Assembly: GCA_017302015.1 (NCBI GenBank)
Contig: JAFLEE010000011.1
Span: forward strand, 25,318 to 89,317
Length of the DNA: 64,000 bases
Reading direction: 5' to 3'
Origin: Spirochaetota bacterium
Lineage (GTDB): Bacteria > Spirochaetota > UBA12135 > COTS27 > JAFLEE01
In this document: positions 46,572 through 55,781 of the stretch, piece by piece
Numbering within the stretch: position 1 is the first letter of the stretch
Layout of the letters: each line of letters opens with the position of its first letter
The notes under the pieces: generated by a model
What the model was told of the DNA's origin: nothing
Seen by the model: only the letters and a program-made list of their open reading frames with translations
Database searches by the model: none
Program-made: the position numbers and the translations under genes

Positions 46572-47405
46572 TCATCGGTCGCGGCCCATCGGCATTTCCA
46601 CCGCCCAGCGTTCCAGGAACGGGGTCGGCCGTTCGCGGACGGGCGCGAAATCGTAATAAAGCACGACGGCCTGCCGGGCGAGATACATGCCCGAGTCGTA
46701 ATGGAAGGCGACGGTCTGGACGGGATGGCTTTCCCGCCCCCCCATCCCGGTGCCGGCGGAATCGGCTGAGGACCGGCACCCCGGCACGGCGGGGGCCTTT
46801 TCGCGGGAAAGATGCGCCTCATGGCCCCGCTCCACGATCGGGTGGTCCTCGAACCAGGCTTCCAGATCGCCCTTCGACCAGAAGAACGCGGCGGCGATGA
46901 CCCCGCAATTCACCGAAAGGTCACGACCCCAGGCGCCCGAGCGCCAGGCGGCGTAGGATTCGCCGCGCTCGGTGAAGACGAAGCGGCGGGCCTCCTTCCC
47001 GGAGACCTGCCAGCCGCGCAGGGTGAGTTCCGTGTTCCCCTCGAGGATCCATTTAGACCCCCCCTCCGGGGCCACCGGCTCGCCGCTGACGCTCGAGAGG
47101 CCGTCGATCACCAGATTCGCCGCGGCCCTCACCGGAAGGGGGTTGTGGAGGCGCACGCAATAGCGCTCGCCCGGCACCGCCTCGATGAACGGTTTCCCCC
47201 ATTTAGCGCCCTCCGCCTTCGCCACCCCCGAGTCGCCGCAGACCTCGACGCGGAATACGTAGGGATGGGCGCGGTTTTCGTAGAAAACGTCGTTTCCGCG
47301 GATGACTTTCGTGCGGCAGGTGAATGAATAGGAAATCGAGGCTCCCGCTATGGGCGCACCGAGTAGCACCCCGTACGCGAGCATCACCAGGCAATTTTTC
47401 GTCAT
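46572..47405 (-). CDS. Secreted protein of unknown function
   Basis: 277 residues with a signal peptide (about 1-22). Mostly beta-strand; the opening SYSFTCRTKVIRGNDVFYENRAHPYVF and the later HYDSGMYLARQAVVLYYDF show no known motif. GGAGGAG precedes the ATG. It is convergent with the esterase and divergent from the alpha-mannosidase, so a role in glycan use is only positional. Confidence 0.6.
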   Translation of the reverse strand: MTKNCLVMLAYGVLLGAPIAGASISYSFTCRTKVIRGNDVFYENRAHPYVFRVEVCGDSGVAKAEGAKWGKPFIEAVPGERYCVRLHNPLPVRAAANLVIDGLSSVSGEPVAPEGGSKWILEGNTELTLRGWQVSGKEARRFVFTERGESYAAWRSGAWGRDLSVNCGVIAAAFFWSKGDLEAWFEDHPIVERGHEAHLSREKAPAVPGCRSSADSAGTGMGGRESHPVQTVAFHYDSGMYLARQAVVLYYDFAPVRERPTPFLERWAVEMPMGRDR

Positions 47406-47635
47406 CGTAGCCTCCTCCGGACATCCGGCAATGGGACTACGTTGATCTCAGGGAAAGGTAACAAAAAAAAGGGGGGGGGGATGCCGCCTTCGCTCGATCG
47501 CTGGGCAGCCATTTTCCACAGCCCTGCCACAAGAAAGACCATGGTATTCCCATCCCGCTTGGGTTATTATTGCCGTGATTCGGTCCGTCCCCCCCCGATC
47601 TTTCGACCCATCAACGCCGCCACAGGAGTTTCCCG
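47406..47635. other. Divergent intergenic region with A8-G10 homopolymer
   Basis: Holds the ribosome sites and presumably promoters of the two flanking genes. A run of eight A followed by ten G lies at about 47463-47480. Such runs can slip, but this one lies outside both coding regions. Confidence 0.5.
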
Positions 47636-50128
47636 ATGCCCTCCCGCCCCGCCTCCCGCCCCGTCTTCCACCTCGTGCCCAACGCCCACCTCGACCCCGT
47701 ATGGCTCTGGGATTGGCGCGAGGGCCTCAACCAGGGCATCGCCACCTGCAAATCGGTGCTCGATCTCATGGACGAGTTCCCCGCCCTCACCTTCATCCGC
47801 GGCGAAAGCGCGATTTACGAGCATGTGAAAGCGCGGGATCCCGAGACCTGGAAGCGCCTGGCCAAGCGCATCAAAGAGGGCCGCTGGGATGTGGTGGGCG
47901 GCACCTATATCCAACCCGACCATAATCTCCCCTCCACCGAGACGCTCTTCCGCCTCTACGCCAAGGGCCAGGCCTGGTTCCAGGCGAACCTCGGGAAGAC
48001 CGCGAAGTCGGCCTGGTCGGCGGACCCCTTCGGCCATAGCATGGGCATCCCCGAAATTCTCGCCGATTGCGGGATGGAAAATCTCGCCTTCAGCCGTCCC
48101 CAGGAGAACCTCTTCTCCATCCCCAATCCCGCCTTCTATTGGGAGGGGGCGAGCGGGCGGCGCATCCTTTGCTACCGGGTGCCCGTGGGCTGGTACGGCT
48201 GCGAGCGGGATGAGATTCCCCGGCGCCTCGACGGGGCCCTCAAGTATTCCGCCGAAAAGAAGCAGGGGATCATGGGGCTCTTCGTCGGCCTCGGCGACCA
48301 CGGCGGAGGCCCGAGCCGGCGCCAGCTCCTCGACGTGCAGGCCTGGGCCAAGGCCCATCCCGAGGTGGAGGTGCGCTTCTCCCATCTCACCGGCCTCTTC
48401 TCGGCGCTGCGTGCGGCGGAGAAGGCCGGGGCCAAGTACCCCGTCATCAAGGGCGAGATCAATTATTGCCTGCGCGGGTGCTACGCCTCGGTGGCCCGTT
48501 TCAAGTTCCCATACCGAAAGGCCGAGGCCGAAGTGCTGCGCACCGAGAGTGCGGCGGCGGCCTTAAGCGCGGCGGGCCTCGCCGCGAAGGCGGACCTGGG
48601 CGCCGCGTGGAAATCGCTCACCTTCAACGCCTTCCACGACATCATCCCCGGCTCCTCCATCGAGCGCGCCTATGAAGACCAGATCGCCTCGAACGGCGTC
48701 GCGATCCACCAGGCCCAGGGCGCGGCCAACGACGCGCTCCTCGACCTGGCCCGCAAGATCGACGTGCGCGTGCCCGAGCCGGGGGCCGACCAGCCCTCCG
48801 CCATCCCCTTCGTCTTCTTCAATCCCCATCCCTGGCCGTACCGCGGGATGCTCGAGATGGAAGCGAGCATGGACGACCGGCCCCTCTGGGCCCACCGCGG
48901 CAAGCCCGAAGAGTGCCGCATCGAATTGCGCGCCCCCGACGGATCCCTGCGGCCGTGGCAGCGCATCGAGAGCGAGAGCGAAGTCTGCCTCGACATCCCC
49001 TGGCGCCGGCGCATCGTGTTCCCCGCCGAGATCCCGGCCATGGGCTGGGCGGTGTATTCCATGGGTTGGGTCGAGGGCGCCCGGCAGGTGACCGCCAAGG
49101 GCGCGGATGCGGGCGCGCCGTCCCCCGAATCGATTCGATGCGGGGCCTGGGCGGTGGAAGCCAAGGCGGGCGGCGAGGCCGTGAGCCTGATGCGGGATGG
49201 GAAGCCGCTTTTGGACGGCAAGGGCCTCGGCGCCATCGTCGTGGACGATCCCTGGGGCTCCTGGGGCGGCATGGGCGAGGAGAAGGAATCCTTCGACTTC
49301 TCCACCCTCCTCGAGACCTGGAAGATCGACGGGGTGGAGGTGCTCGAGAAGGGGCCCCTGCGCGCCGCGCTTTGGGTGCGCTTCTGCGGGAAGAACTCGC
49401 GGCTTGAGCTCACCTTCCGCCTGGAAGGGGGCCGCGATGCGGTCGACCTGGAAGCCCGGGTCTTCTGGAACGAGCGGGGCGCCCGCCTCAAACTCGTCCT
49501 CCCCGGGATGGACGAGGCCCGCTTCGATGTGCCCGGCGGCGAGATCGATCGGGGCGCGGTGGGCGAAGTGCCCGCGCGCAGGCAGGTCGTCGGCAAGCGC
49601 TTCGGATTCGCCAGCGATTCCTTGGCGAGCTACGAGATCAAGGACGGCGCGCTGCGGCCCACGATCGTGCGCGCCAGCCGCTACGCGACGGAGAAGCGCC
49701 ATGCGGCCGCCGAGCAGCCCTGGAAGCCCGCGGTGGATGCGGGGGAACTCCGCTTCCGCGCGGTGCTCGCCCCCGGCGGCGCCGACTGGACGCGCCTGGC
49801 CCAGGAATTGGAGAAGCCACCGCTCGTGGCGCTCTGCCCCTACAAGAAATGGAGCGGGAAGGGCAAGGCCGCGGGCCTTCCGCCTTCCGCCTCGCTCCTC
49901 TTCCTCGAGAATCCTTCAATTGAATTCTCGGCGCTGAAGCCCGCCGAAGACGGGAAAGGCTTCGCCCTCCGCCTCCAGAATCGGGGCCGCTCGGCTCAGA
50001 CGGTGAAGGCCGTCTGGCAGGGGAAGCCCCTGAAATTGGGCGCGCTGAAACCGCTGGAACTGGGCACCTGGCGCCTCGTGAAATCCAAGACCGGCTGGAC
50101 GGCCAAGCGGGACAAAGGGATCAGCTAA
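47636..50128 (+). CDS. GH38-type alpha-mannosidase
   Basis: 830 residues, no signal peptide. The GH38 N-terminal domain has the zinc pair NAHLDPVW (His18, Asp20), the nucleophile strand SADPFGHS (Asp130) with its second zinc ligand, GDHGGGPS, and the middle-domain signature FHDIIPGSSIERAYED, which carries a further His. The remaining 450 residues are the beta-sandwich GH38 C-terminal domain. It cleaves alpha-mannosides with retention, probably in the cytoplasm. AGGAG precedes the ATG. The stop overlaps the convergent exonuclease gene by 8 bases. Confidence 0.93.
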   Translation: MPSRPASRPVFHLVPNAHLDPVWLWDWREGLNQGIATCKSVLDLMDEFPALTFIRGESAIYEHVKARDPETWKRLAKRIKEGRWDVVGGTYIQPDHNLPSTETLFRLYAKGQAWFQANLGKTAKSAWSADPFGHSMGIPEILADCGMENLAFSRPQENLFSIPNPAFYWEGASGRRILCYRVPVGWYGCERDEIPRRLDGALKYSAEKKQGIMGLFVGLGDHGGGPSRRQLLDVQAWAKAHPEVEVRFSHLTGLFSALRAAEKAGAKYPVIKGEINYCLRGCYASVARFKFPYRKAEAEVLRTESAAAALSAAGLAAKADLGAAWKSLTFNAFHDIIPGSSIERAYEDQIASNGVAIHQAQGAANDALLDLARKIDVRVPEPGADQPSAIPFVFFNPHPWPYRGMLEMEASMDDRPLWAHRGKPEECRIELRAPDGSLRPWQRIESESEVCLDIPWRRRIVFPAEIPAMGWAVYSMGWVEGARQVTAKGADAGAPSPESIRCGAWAVEAKAGGEAVSLMRDGKPLLDGKGLGAIVVDDPWGSWGGMGEEKESFDFSTLLETWKIDGVEVLEKGPLRAALWVRFCGKNSRLELTFRLEGGRDAVDLEARVFWNERGARLKLVLPGMDEARFDVPGGEIDRGAVGEVPARRQVVGKRFGFASDSLASYEIKDGALRPTIVRASRYATEKRHAAAEQPWKPAVDAGELRFRAVLAPGGADWTRLAQELEKPPLVALCPYKKWSGKGKAAGLPPSASLLFLENPSIEFSALKPAEDGKGFALRLQNRGRSAQTVKAVWQGKPLKLGALKPLELGTWRLVKSKTGWTAKRDKGIS

Positions 50129-50759
50129 GCGCGGGGGGCGGGGGAAGCTTGGCAGGGGGCAGGGTCATGCCCCGGAAGGAGGCGCCCTTCTCCGCCGCGA
50201 GGGAAACGATCTTGGCGCAGGCCAAGGCGTCGGAGAGGGCGTCGTGGTGCTTCAGCGGGATCTCCAGGTTTTGGCAGACCGCGGCGAGGTTGGTGGGGAA
50301 GATGCGGAATACCTTGCGCGCCAATTTCACCGTGCAGAGGAAGGGCGCCGTCGGAAGGGGATGGCCCGAGACGCCGCAGCAACGGGCCAGCACGCCCCGG
50401 TCGAACGAGGCATTATGGGCGGCGATGAAGGCCACGCCCTCGAAGAGCGGCCTCAGCGAGGGGTACACCTCGCCGAAGGGGGGTTCCCCTTCCACTTGCC
50501 GCCACGTGATGCCGTGGAGGTAGGAGAAGACGAAGGCGCTGCGCGGGGGGCGGATGAGGCGGTGGACTTGGTGGAGGATGCGCCCGTCCTCGACGACGAT
50601 CACGCCGATGGAGCACGCGCTATCGCTCTGGTAATCGGCGGTCTCGAAATCGATGGCCGCGAAGCGCAGGGGGGCCGGGGATTTTTTCTTCCGGGGCGCT
50701 TTCGCGGTCGTCGGGGCGGGGGCCCCGCTTTCGGGAATCGGCGTGTCTTCGGGGGCCAT
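50121..50759 (-). CDS. DnaQ-like DEDDh 3'-5' exonuclease
   Basis: 212 residues. Exo I AIDFETAD (Asp and Glu), Exo II AHNASFD and Exo III HHDALSDA (His and Asp) are all present, as in the DEDDh proofreading family (DNA polymerase III epsilon-like). The first 30 residues are a Pro/Lys-rich linker. Without an attached polymerase domain it may act in proofreading or in RNA/DNA processing. ATG at 50759. An AGAATAGG-type -10 box lies about 16 bases upstream on the reverse strand. Confidence 0.9.
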   Translation of the reverse strand: MAPEDTPIPESGAPAPTTAKAPRKKKSPAPLRFAAIDFETADYQSDSACSIGVIVVEDGRILHQVHRLIRPPRSAFVFSYLHGITWRQVEGEPPFGEVYPSLRPLFEGVAFIAAHNASFDRGVLARCCGVSGHPLPTAPFLCTVKLARKVFRIFPTNLAAVCQNLEIPLKHHDALSDALACAKIVSLAAEKGASFRGMTLPPAKLPPPPALS

Positions 50760-50778
50760 GGGTCGTCCGGCCCCTATT

Positions 50779-51738
50779 CTACCTCGAAGGCCGGCCCGAG
50801 GAAGCCGGTTCTTCCCCTGGGCGATCGAAGTCGCATGCACGGCTCGAACCGCGCGTGGCGCCCCGTCGCCAATTCCCCGGGCTGTCCCCGGCGTATTTCT
50901 TGAAACAGCGGTTGAAATGGGGCGCATCGGGAAAGCCGCACGCCGAGGCGATGCGGTGGATGGGCATCGCGGACTCCCGAAGGAGCGTGCAAGCCGCCTC
51001 GAGGCGCATGCGGGCGACCCAAGCGGCGAACGTGCCCCCCGTCTCCCGGCGGAACAGGGTGCTGACATGGGCTCGGGAGAGGCCCAGACCGCGGCACACC
51101 TCGTCGAGGTAGATGGGCTCGCCCAAGCGGGCGCGCACATGGGCGAGGATGAGGCCGATCTCAGGGCGGGCGGAAAGTCGTGGGGCGGGCCGCGATTCGG
51201 CCAAGCGTGCGGCCCCCAGGCGCAATTGGTCGAGGAGGGATTCTAGGCGACGGGCATCCCATCGGGGAAGGCGATCCCAGGCTTTTCGCCAATCTGCTTC
51301 CTTCCAGGCTCCCGGGATGGGGGACTTGGGGAGCCGCTGGAAATCGCTTTCCCCGGTGGGTTCGAGGCGCAGGCGCCCCGTGATGAGGGCTCCGACGGGT
51401 CTTCCCCCGACGATCACCGGCACCACCACATCGGTGAGGCCGGCGTGGCAGCGGTACGGGATCTGGCGGCCACGGCGGCAACCCTCGCCGACGAAATGGG
51501 CGTTGCATTCCCGGCACTTGGCCGACAGGGCCGGGTGGCGGGCGAGGAGATCGCAATAATTCACGGGCCGCTCCCCGAGGTCGGGCGACAAGAAGACTCC
51601 GCCCGCCGGATCGGCCAACCGCACGGGCACGCCGAAATGCCGAAAAAGGGAACGGGACCATGACGCGAAGCCGGGGGCCTTGGAAAGGGCGCTGGCGCGC
51701 CCCGGGTCGGAGAGGGAAGTTCCGCGTCGGACGGGCAT
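50779..51738 (-). CDS. PocR-domain AraC-family regulator
   Basis: 319 residues. The N-terminal domain (about 35-160) matches PocR sensors: CRECNAHFVGEGCRRGRQIPYRCHAGLTDVVVPV holds the conserved Cys/His cluster thought to bind a metal or small ligand, followed by GGRPVGALITGRL. A double AraC HTH follows (GLGLSRAHVSTLFRRETG; ASACGFPDAPHFNRCFKKYAG). ATG 51738 is six bases after a -10 box. Divergent from the GH42-like gene, which it probably controls. Confidence 0.88.
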   Translation of the reverse strand: MPVRRGTSLSDPGRASALSKAPGFASWSRSLFRHFGVPVRLADPAGGVFLSPDLGERPVNYCDLLARHPALSAKCRECNAHFVGEGCRRGRQIPYRCHAGLTDVVVPVIVGGRPVGALITGRLRLEPTGESDFQRLPKSPIPGAWKEADWRKAWDRLPRWDARRLESLLDQLRLGAARLAESRPAPRLSARPEIGLILAHVRARLGEPIYLDEVCRGLGLSRAHVSTLFRRETGGTFAAWVARMRLEAACTLLRESAMPIHRIASACGFPDAPHFNRCFKKYAGDSPGNWRRGATRGSSRACDFDRPGEEPASSGRPSR

Positions 51739-51744
51739 GCCCCT

Positions 51745-51773
51745 ATTCTGCCCCGCGGGCGGACCGAGCGCAA
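51745..51773 (-). promoter_or_regulatory. Leaderless-type promoter of the PocR/AraC gene
   Basis: On the reverse strand, TTGCGC (51768-51773), 17 bases, CAGAAT (51745-51750), 6 bases, ATG. Leaves no room for a ribosome site. Confidence 0.45.
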
Positions 51774-51814
51774 GACAAATCGTAAAAAACGACAAGGGGG
51801 GCGGGTTTCCATCG

Positions 51815-51843
51815 TGGGCAAAGTCCGCCTCGGACACTACAAT
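51815..51843 (+). promoter_or_regulatory. Leaderless-type promoter of the GH42-like gene
   Basis: TGGGCA (51815-51820), 17 bases, TACAAT (51838-51843), 5 bases, ATG at 51849. Transcription would begin at the start codon. Confidence 0.45.
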
Positions 51844-51848
51844 CGGCC

Positions 51849-54440
51849 ATGCTCGCCAACAATCCGTACCGCCTTCTCATCGTCGCCTCGCTCCTCCTAG
51901 GCCTACTCCCCTGGGCCCATGGGCGAGACTACCGCCTCGTCTCTTCCAACGGGGTTCCGAGGATCTTGGAGGATGGGGTGGCCATCTCCACTCGCATGTT
52001 TTATGGCTACACGTCGGCGACCCGTTCGGGATTCGTCAACGTGGGCGCGGCATGGCAAAAAATTGAAGTGGAGATCACGGCCCCGGAGAGCGACCCACAG
52101 GCCCACCTCCATTTCCGCCTCGGCGAGGAAGCGGGAAGCCTCTTCTTGGATGACGTCTCTTTGACGGACCTCACTACCGGGGAACAAATCCTCTCCGATT
52201 CCTTCGAAAACGGCGGGGAATTGCCGGGGAAGTGGCGGGATTGGAAAAGTGAAGCGTCGGCACCCGCCTCCCTTTCCCGATCAGCGGGGCCCGAAGGAAC
52301 TTTCTTGGCGATCCGCCTCGGTGAATCCGTCCCTCCCGAACCGGGGAAGGCGGGGAAAACGGACCCTCGTTTAAAGGGCTATCACGTCCTCTACGGGCCC
52401 ATCGCCCTGACCAAAGACCATCGCTATGCACTCCGCATGAGGGCCAGGGCTGGCGGGGGCGAGCGCCGCCTGAGGGTCGAGTTCAAGCGCCAGGGCGGGG
52501 ATTTCAGAAGTTATGGGGGAATGAGGCCGCCTTTCGCCGAGCAGGTCCGCCTCGCGGGTGCCCACGGGGTGGATTTCGTGAGTTTCGACGCCCCCTGCCC
52601 CTGGCCCGAAAGCGGGAAGCCCGTCGACTACGGCTCGACCCTGCGCGCCTGCGCCGAGGTGCTCGCGGCCAATCCGAAGGCGAAACTCATCCCGCGCCTC
52701 AGCATGAATCCCCCCGAGACCTGGAGGCGAGCCCATCCTGCAGACTTGGTGGAATACGAGGACGGGAAAAAATCCGCCCATGCCTCGGTGGCCTCGATGG
52801 CCTACGGGAAGGATGCCTTCGAGGCCCTGCGCGGGGTCCTGCGCGCCATGGAGAAGGCCTATGGCGCCTCCCTCGCGGGCTACCACCTCACGGGCCAGAA
52901 CACCGGGGAGTGGTTCTACCCCGAAGCCTGGGGGTGGAGGTTCGTCGGATTCGAGGAACCCATGCGCGAGGCCTGGCGGAAGAAGGGCCGGGGCCCCTTC
53001 CCCGAAGCCAAAGACCGGCGGGGCGTCGGCCCGATGGCCTTCCTGGATCCGGCGATGGACGGCGATCGGGTTTTATTCAACCGTTTCCTCCAGGACCAAA
53101 TGGCCGATCTCCTCCTGGCGCTCGCCCGCGTCGTGCGCGAAGAGACGGCGGGAAAGCGGCTGGTCCTCCTATTCTATGGATACACCTTCGAGATGGCGAC
53201 CTACGCGAACGGCCCCGCGTGCACGGGCCATTTCGCCCTGCGGCGGCTCCTCGCCAACCCGGACGTGGATATCCTCTGCGGCCCCATCGGCTATACCGAC
53301 CGGCAGGCGGGCGGCGGCGGCCCGTGCATGGCCGCGGGGGAAAGCCTCGCCCTCGCCGGAAAACTCTGGCTCAACGAGGACGACACCTCCACCTGGCTCG
53401 CCCGCCCGAATTTTTTCGACTACCCGGGCTGGAAATCGGGCCCCGCGACGGTGGAAGACAGCCTCGCGGTCGTGCGGCGCAACCTCGCCCAGAACCAGAT
53501 CCGCCAATTCCCCACCTGGTGGATGGACCTGGGCGCCACGGGCTGGTGGAACGATGGTCGGCTTTGGGAAGAGCAAACGCGCTTGAAGCCGGCCCTCGAC
53601 CGGTCCCTGGCCGCGCCCAGACCCTTCCGGCCCGAGATCGCGCTGGTCGCGGATGAGGAAAGCAGCCTTTGGATGGCGGGCAATGCCGCGGCGCGTCAGA
53701 GCATGCGCAGCCTGGTCTACGAAAGCCGCACCAATCTTTCCCGCGTGGGCGCGCCTTCGGGGCAATGGCTCCTTGACGACGTGGTGGGCGGGAAGGCGCC
53801 CGCCCGTCTCCACGTGGTCCTCAACGCCTTCCGTCTCACCGCCGCGCAGCGCAAACGCCTGGCCTCTTCCCTTGCCGCCTCCAGCGTCGTTTGGTGCTGG
53901 GCGCCGGGGTACCTGGACGACGCCGGATTCTCAACGCAGGCGACGGAAGAACTCACCGGGTTCAAGGTGGAGCGGATGCCGGAGGACCTCGCGGCCATGG
54001 CCACGGCCACCGCGGCGGGTTTGCGGCTCGGCCTGCCGGCGGCGTTCGGGGTCCGCACCAATGTCGCACCCTTGTTGTCCCCGGGAGAGGGCGCCGGCGA
54101 TGAGGTCTGGGCCCGTTTCCCCGACGGCCGGGCCGCGGTGCTCGCCCGGGCCCTTCCCGGGAACCGCTGGGCTCTCTTCTGCTCCGTGCCCGATTTACCC
54201 ACCGCCCTGCTGCGCGAAATGTCCCGCCGAAGCGGGGTCCACCTCTATACCGGGGAAGATGCCCATGTATGGGCCCACGAAGGCCTGGTCTCGTTGCACA
54301 CCGTGAAGGAGGGGCCCCTCAAACTCTCCTTCCCGTCGGGCGCGGGCGTCCGCGATCTCGTTTCGGGGGAAAAATACCCGGGAAGGGAGTTGTCGCTCAA
54401 CGTGCGCGCGGGGGAGACCCGGCTTTTCCAAGTCGAATAG
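51849..54440 (+). CDS. Secreted GH42-like multidomain glycosidase
   Basis: 863 residues with a signal peptide (about 1-25). The start SSNGVPRILEDGVAISTRMFYGY is a pattern seen in GH42-like beta-galactosidase relatives, with a jelly-roll module inserted at about 50-215. The barrel (about 220-560) has GYHLTGQNTGEW with candidate acid/base Glu354 and KLWLNEDDTSTW with candidate nucleophile Glu510. A trimerisation-like Rossmann domain and a beta domain follow, the GH42 order. Divergent from the PocR regulator. Family placement is by fold order, not strict motif. Confidence 0.7.
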   Translation: MLANNPYRLLIVASLLLGLLPWAHGRDYRLVSSNGVPRILEDGVAISTRMFYGYTSATRSGFVNVGAAWQKIEVEITAPESDPQAHLHFRLGEEAGSLFLDDVSLTDLTTGEQILSDSFENGGELPGKWRDWKSEASAPASLSRSAGPEGTFLAIRLGESVPPEPGKAGKTDPRLKGYHVLYGPIALTKDHRYALRMRARAGGGERRLRVEFKRQGGDFRSYGGMRPPFAEQVRLAGAHGVDFVSFDAPCPWPESGKPVDYGSTLRACAEVLAANPKAKLIPRLSMNPPETWRRAHPADLVEYEDGKKSAHASVASMAYGKDAFEALRGVLRAMEKAYGASLAGYHLTGQNTGEWFYPEAWGWRFVGFEEPMREAWRKKGRGPFPEAKDRRGVGPMAFLDPAMDGDRVLFNRFLQDQMADLLLALARVVREETAGKRLVLLFYGYTFEMATYANGPACTGHFALRRLLANPDVDILCGPIGYTDRQAGGGGPCMAAGESLALAGKLWLNEDDTSTWLARPNFFDYPGWKSGPATVEDSLAVVRRNLAQNQIRQFPTWWMDLGATGWWNDGRLWEEQTRLKPALDRSLAAPRPFRPEIALVADEESSLWMAGNAAARQSMRSLVYESRTNLSRVGAPSGQWLLDDVVGGKAPARLHVVLNAFRLTAAQRKRLASSLAASSVVWCWAPGYLDDAGFSTQATEELTGFKVERMPEDLAAMATATAAGLRLGLPAAFGVRTNVAPLLSPGEGAGDEVWARFPDGRAAVLARALPGNRWALFCSVPDLPTALLREMSRRSGVHLYTGEDAHVWAHEGLVSLHTVKEGPLKLSFPSGAGVRDLVSGEKYPGRELSLNVRAGETRLFQVE

Positions 54441-54444
54441 CCGC

Positions 54445-54996
54445 CTATTTCGAGCCGGAGGATCTCCGCTCCAACAGGTAGACGATCTCGTCGTGGCCCC
54501 ATTGCTTCGCCAGGGAGGCCGCGGTCATCCCGAACTTGTTCTTGAGCCGGGGATCGGCCCCGTTCTGGAGGAGCACGGCGACCACCCGAACCTTGCCGTT
54601 CATGCAGGCGTCGATGAGGGGCGTGTTGCCGTTCCCGTCCACGGCGTCGATCGGGGCGCCGCGGCCGAGGAGCATGAGCGCGAGGCCGTCGAAGCCCTGG
54701 TCGGCGCAGACCTGGAGGGGTGTGGCGCCCCGCCCGTCCCGCGTATCGACGCGGGCGCCGGCCTTCAGAAGCAGGGTCACGGCATTGGCGTTTCCGTTCT
54801 CGCAGGCGAGGTGGAGGGGCCGCCTCCCGAAGGCCAGGCGCGTCTCGGTGGAGACGCCCTTGTCGAGGAGCGCGGCGAGGGCGGCGTCATCCCGGGTCTT
54901 GATGGCCCGGGTCAGGGCGTCCCGGTTCCCGGTGCAGGCCCCCAAGGCGAGGAGGGTTAACAACAGGGATGTGCGCCCGAAGCCCCCGGCCATCAA
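54445..54996 (-). CDS. Ankyrin-repeat lipoprotein
   Basis: 183 residues. A signal sequence ending in the lipobox LGAC marks a lipid-anchored Cys near position 21. Four or five ankyrin repeats follow, for example RPLHLACENGNANAVTLLLKAGA and TPLIDACMNGKVRVVAVLLQNGA. It probably binds a protein partner in the envelope. The start overlaps the yqgE stop as ATGA, so the two are translated together. Confidence 0.85.
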   Translation of the reverse strand: MMAGGFGRTSLLLTLLALGACTGNRDALTRAIKTRDDAALAALLDKGVSTETRLAFGRRPLHLACENGNANAVTLLLKAGARVDTRDGRGATPLQVCADQGFDGLALMLLGRGAPIDAVDGNGNTPLIDACMNGKVRVVAVLLQNGADPRLKNKFGMTAASLAKQWGHDEIVYLLERRSSGSK

Positions 54997-55607
54997 TTGA
55001 GGGAGGGGTCGAGGGGGTAATTAAAGAGGAGTTCGTAGCGCCTCCCGAGGGAGAGGAGCACCCGCTTCCATAGGATGTCTTCGCTCCCGGGCTGGAGGGG
55101 GTAGAACAGGAACTCGCTTCTCACGGGGGCCACGAACCAAGAGACCTGCCGCATCTCCGCGGCGATCTGGTTTTTGCCCCAACCGGCGTACCCGGCGAAA
55201 AAGCGGATATCCGCGGGGCCCATTACGCCCTTTTCCACCAGGCGAAGGGCCTTCTCGAAATCGCCCCCCCAGAAGAGGCCGGGCCCGATCTCGCGGCTGC
55301 CGAGGGCGAGGTCGGCGCGCTTATGGATGAAGTGCAGGGTTTCTTCCTGGACCGGCCCGCCCTGGTGGAGCAGGAGTTCGCTGCGGTGGCGCTCGACGAC
55401 GTCGCCCAAGCGCATGGGCAGGGGCTGGTTGATGACCAGCCCGAAGGACCCTTCCCGGTTATGGTCGCACAAAAGCAGTACCCGCCGGCGAAAATTGGGG
55501 TCGGCAAGGTTGGGCGCGGCGACGAGCAGGGTGCCGACGGCCGGCTCCATGGTCGGCACGAATTGCAGGACCTCGCCCTCGAGTTGCGATCGCTCGGGTC
55601 GTTTCAT
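54993..55607 (-). CDS. YqgE/AlgH-family protein (UPF0301)
   Basis: 204 residues. Family segments are VGTLLVAAPNLADPNFRRRVLLLCDHNREGSFGLVINQP, FWGGDFEKAL and FFAGYAGWGKNQIAAEM. The general function is unsettled; AlgH in Pseudomonas was linked to alginate control. ATG 55607 lies six bases after a -10 box on the reverse strand, implying a leaderless mRNA. First gene of an operon with the ankyrin lipoprotein. Confidence 0.93.
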   Translation of the reverse strand: MKRPERSQLEGEVLQFVPTMEPAVGTLLVAAPNLADPNFRRRVLLLCDHNREGSFGLVINQPLPMRLGDVVERHRSELLLHQGGPVQEETLHFIHKRADLALGSREIGPGLFWGGDFEKALRLVEKGVMGPADIRFFAGYAGWGKNQIAAEMRQVSWFVAPVRSEFLFYPLQPGSEDILWKRVLLSLGRRYELLFNYPLDPSLN

Positions 55608-55613
55608 GTACTC

Positions 55614-55642
55614 ATATTAATCTTCCCCGGGGGTGATTTCAA
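55614..55642 (-). promoter_or_regulatory. Leaderless-type promoter of the yqgE operon
   Basis: On the reverse strand, TTGAAA (55637-55642), 17 bases, TAATAT (55614-55619), GAGTAC, ATG. The best match to consensus among the leaderless candidates. Confidence 0.7.
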
Positions 55643-55719
55643 ACCCCCCGGGGGCCCTTGCCAAAAGGCCCCGGACCGGGACGGGCCCGCGGCGTTTCGG
55701 GTGTAAACGTATGCTTTTC

Positions 55720-55748
55720 TTGACGCAAATCGGGCCCCGGCCTATAAT
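55720..55748 (+). promoter_or_regulatory. Sigma70 promoter of the SpoIIE phosphatase gene
   Basis: TTGACG (55720-55725), 17 bases, TATAAT (55743-55748), 34 bases before the GTG. A GGAGG ribosome site lies in the leader. Confidence 0.8.
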
Positions 55749-55781
55749 CTTCGACCCCTCGGGGCGTCGGGTGGAGGATTT

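Noticed and set aside
47442-47828. Open frame across the A8-G10 run, considered as a phase-variable gene
   Set aside because: It overlaps the GH38 start in another frame, and the homopolymer lies outside real coding sequence.
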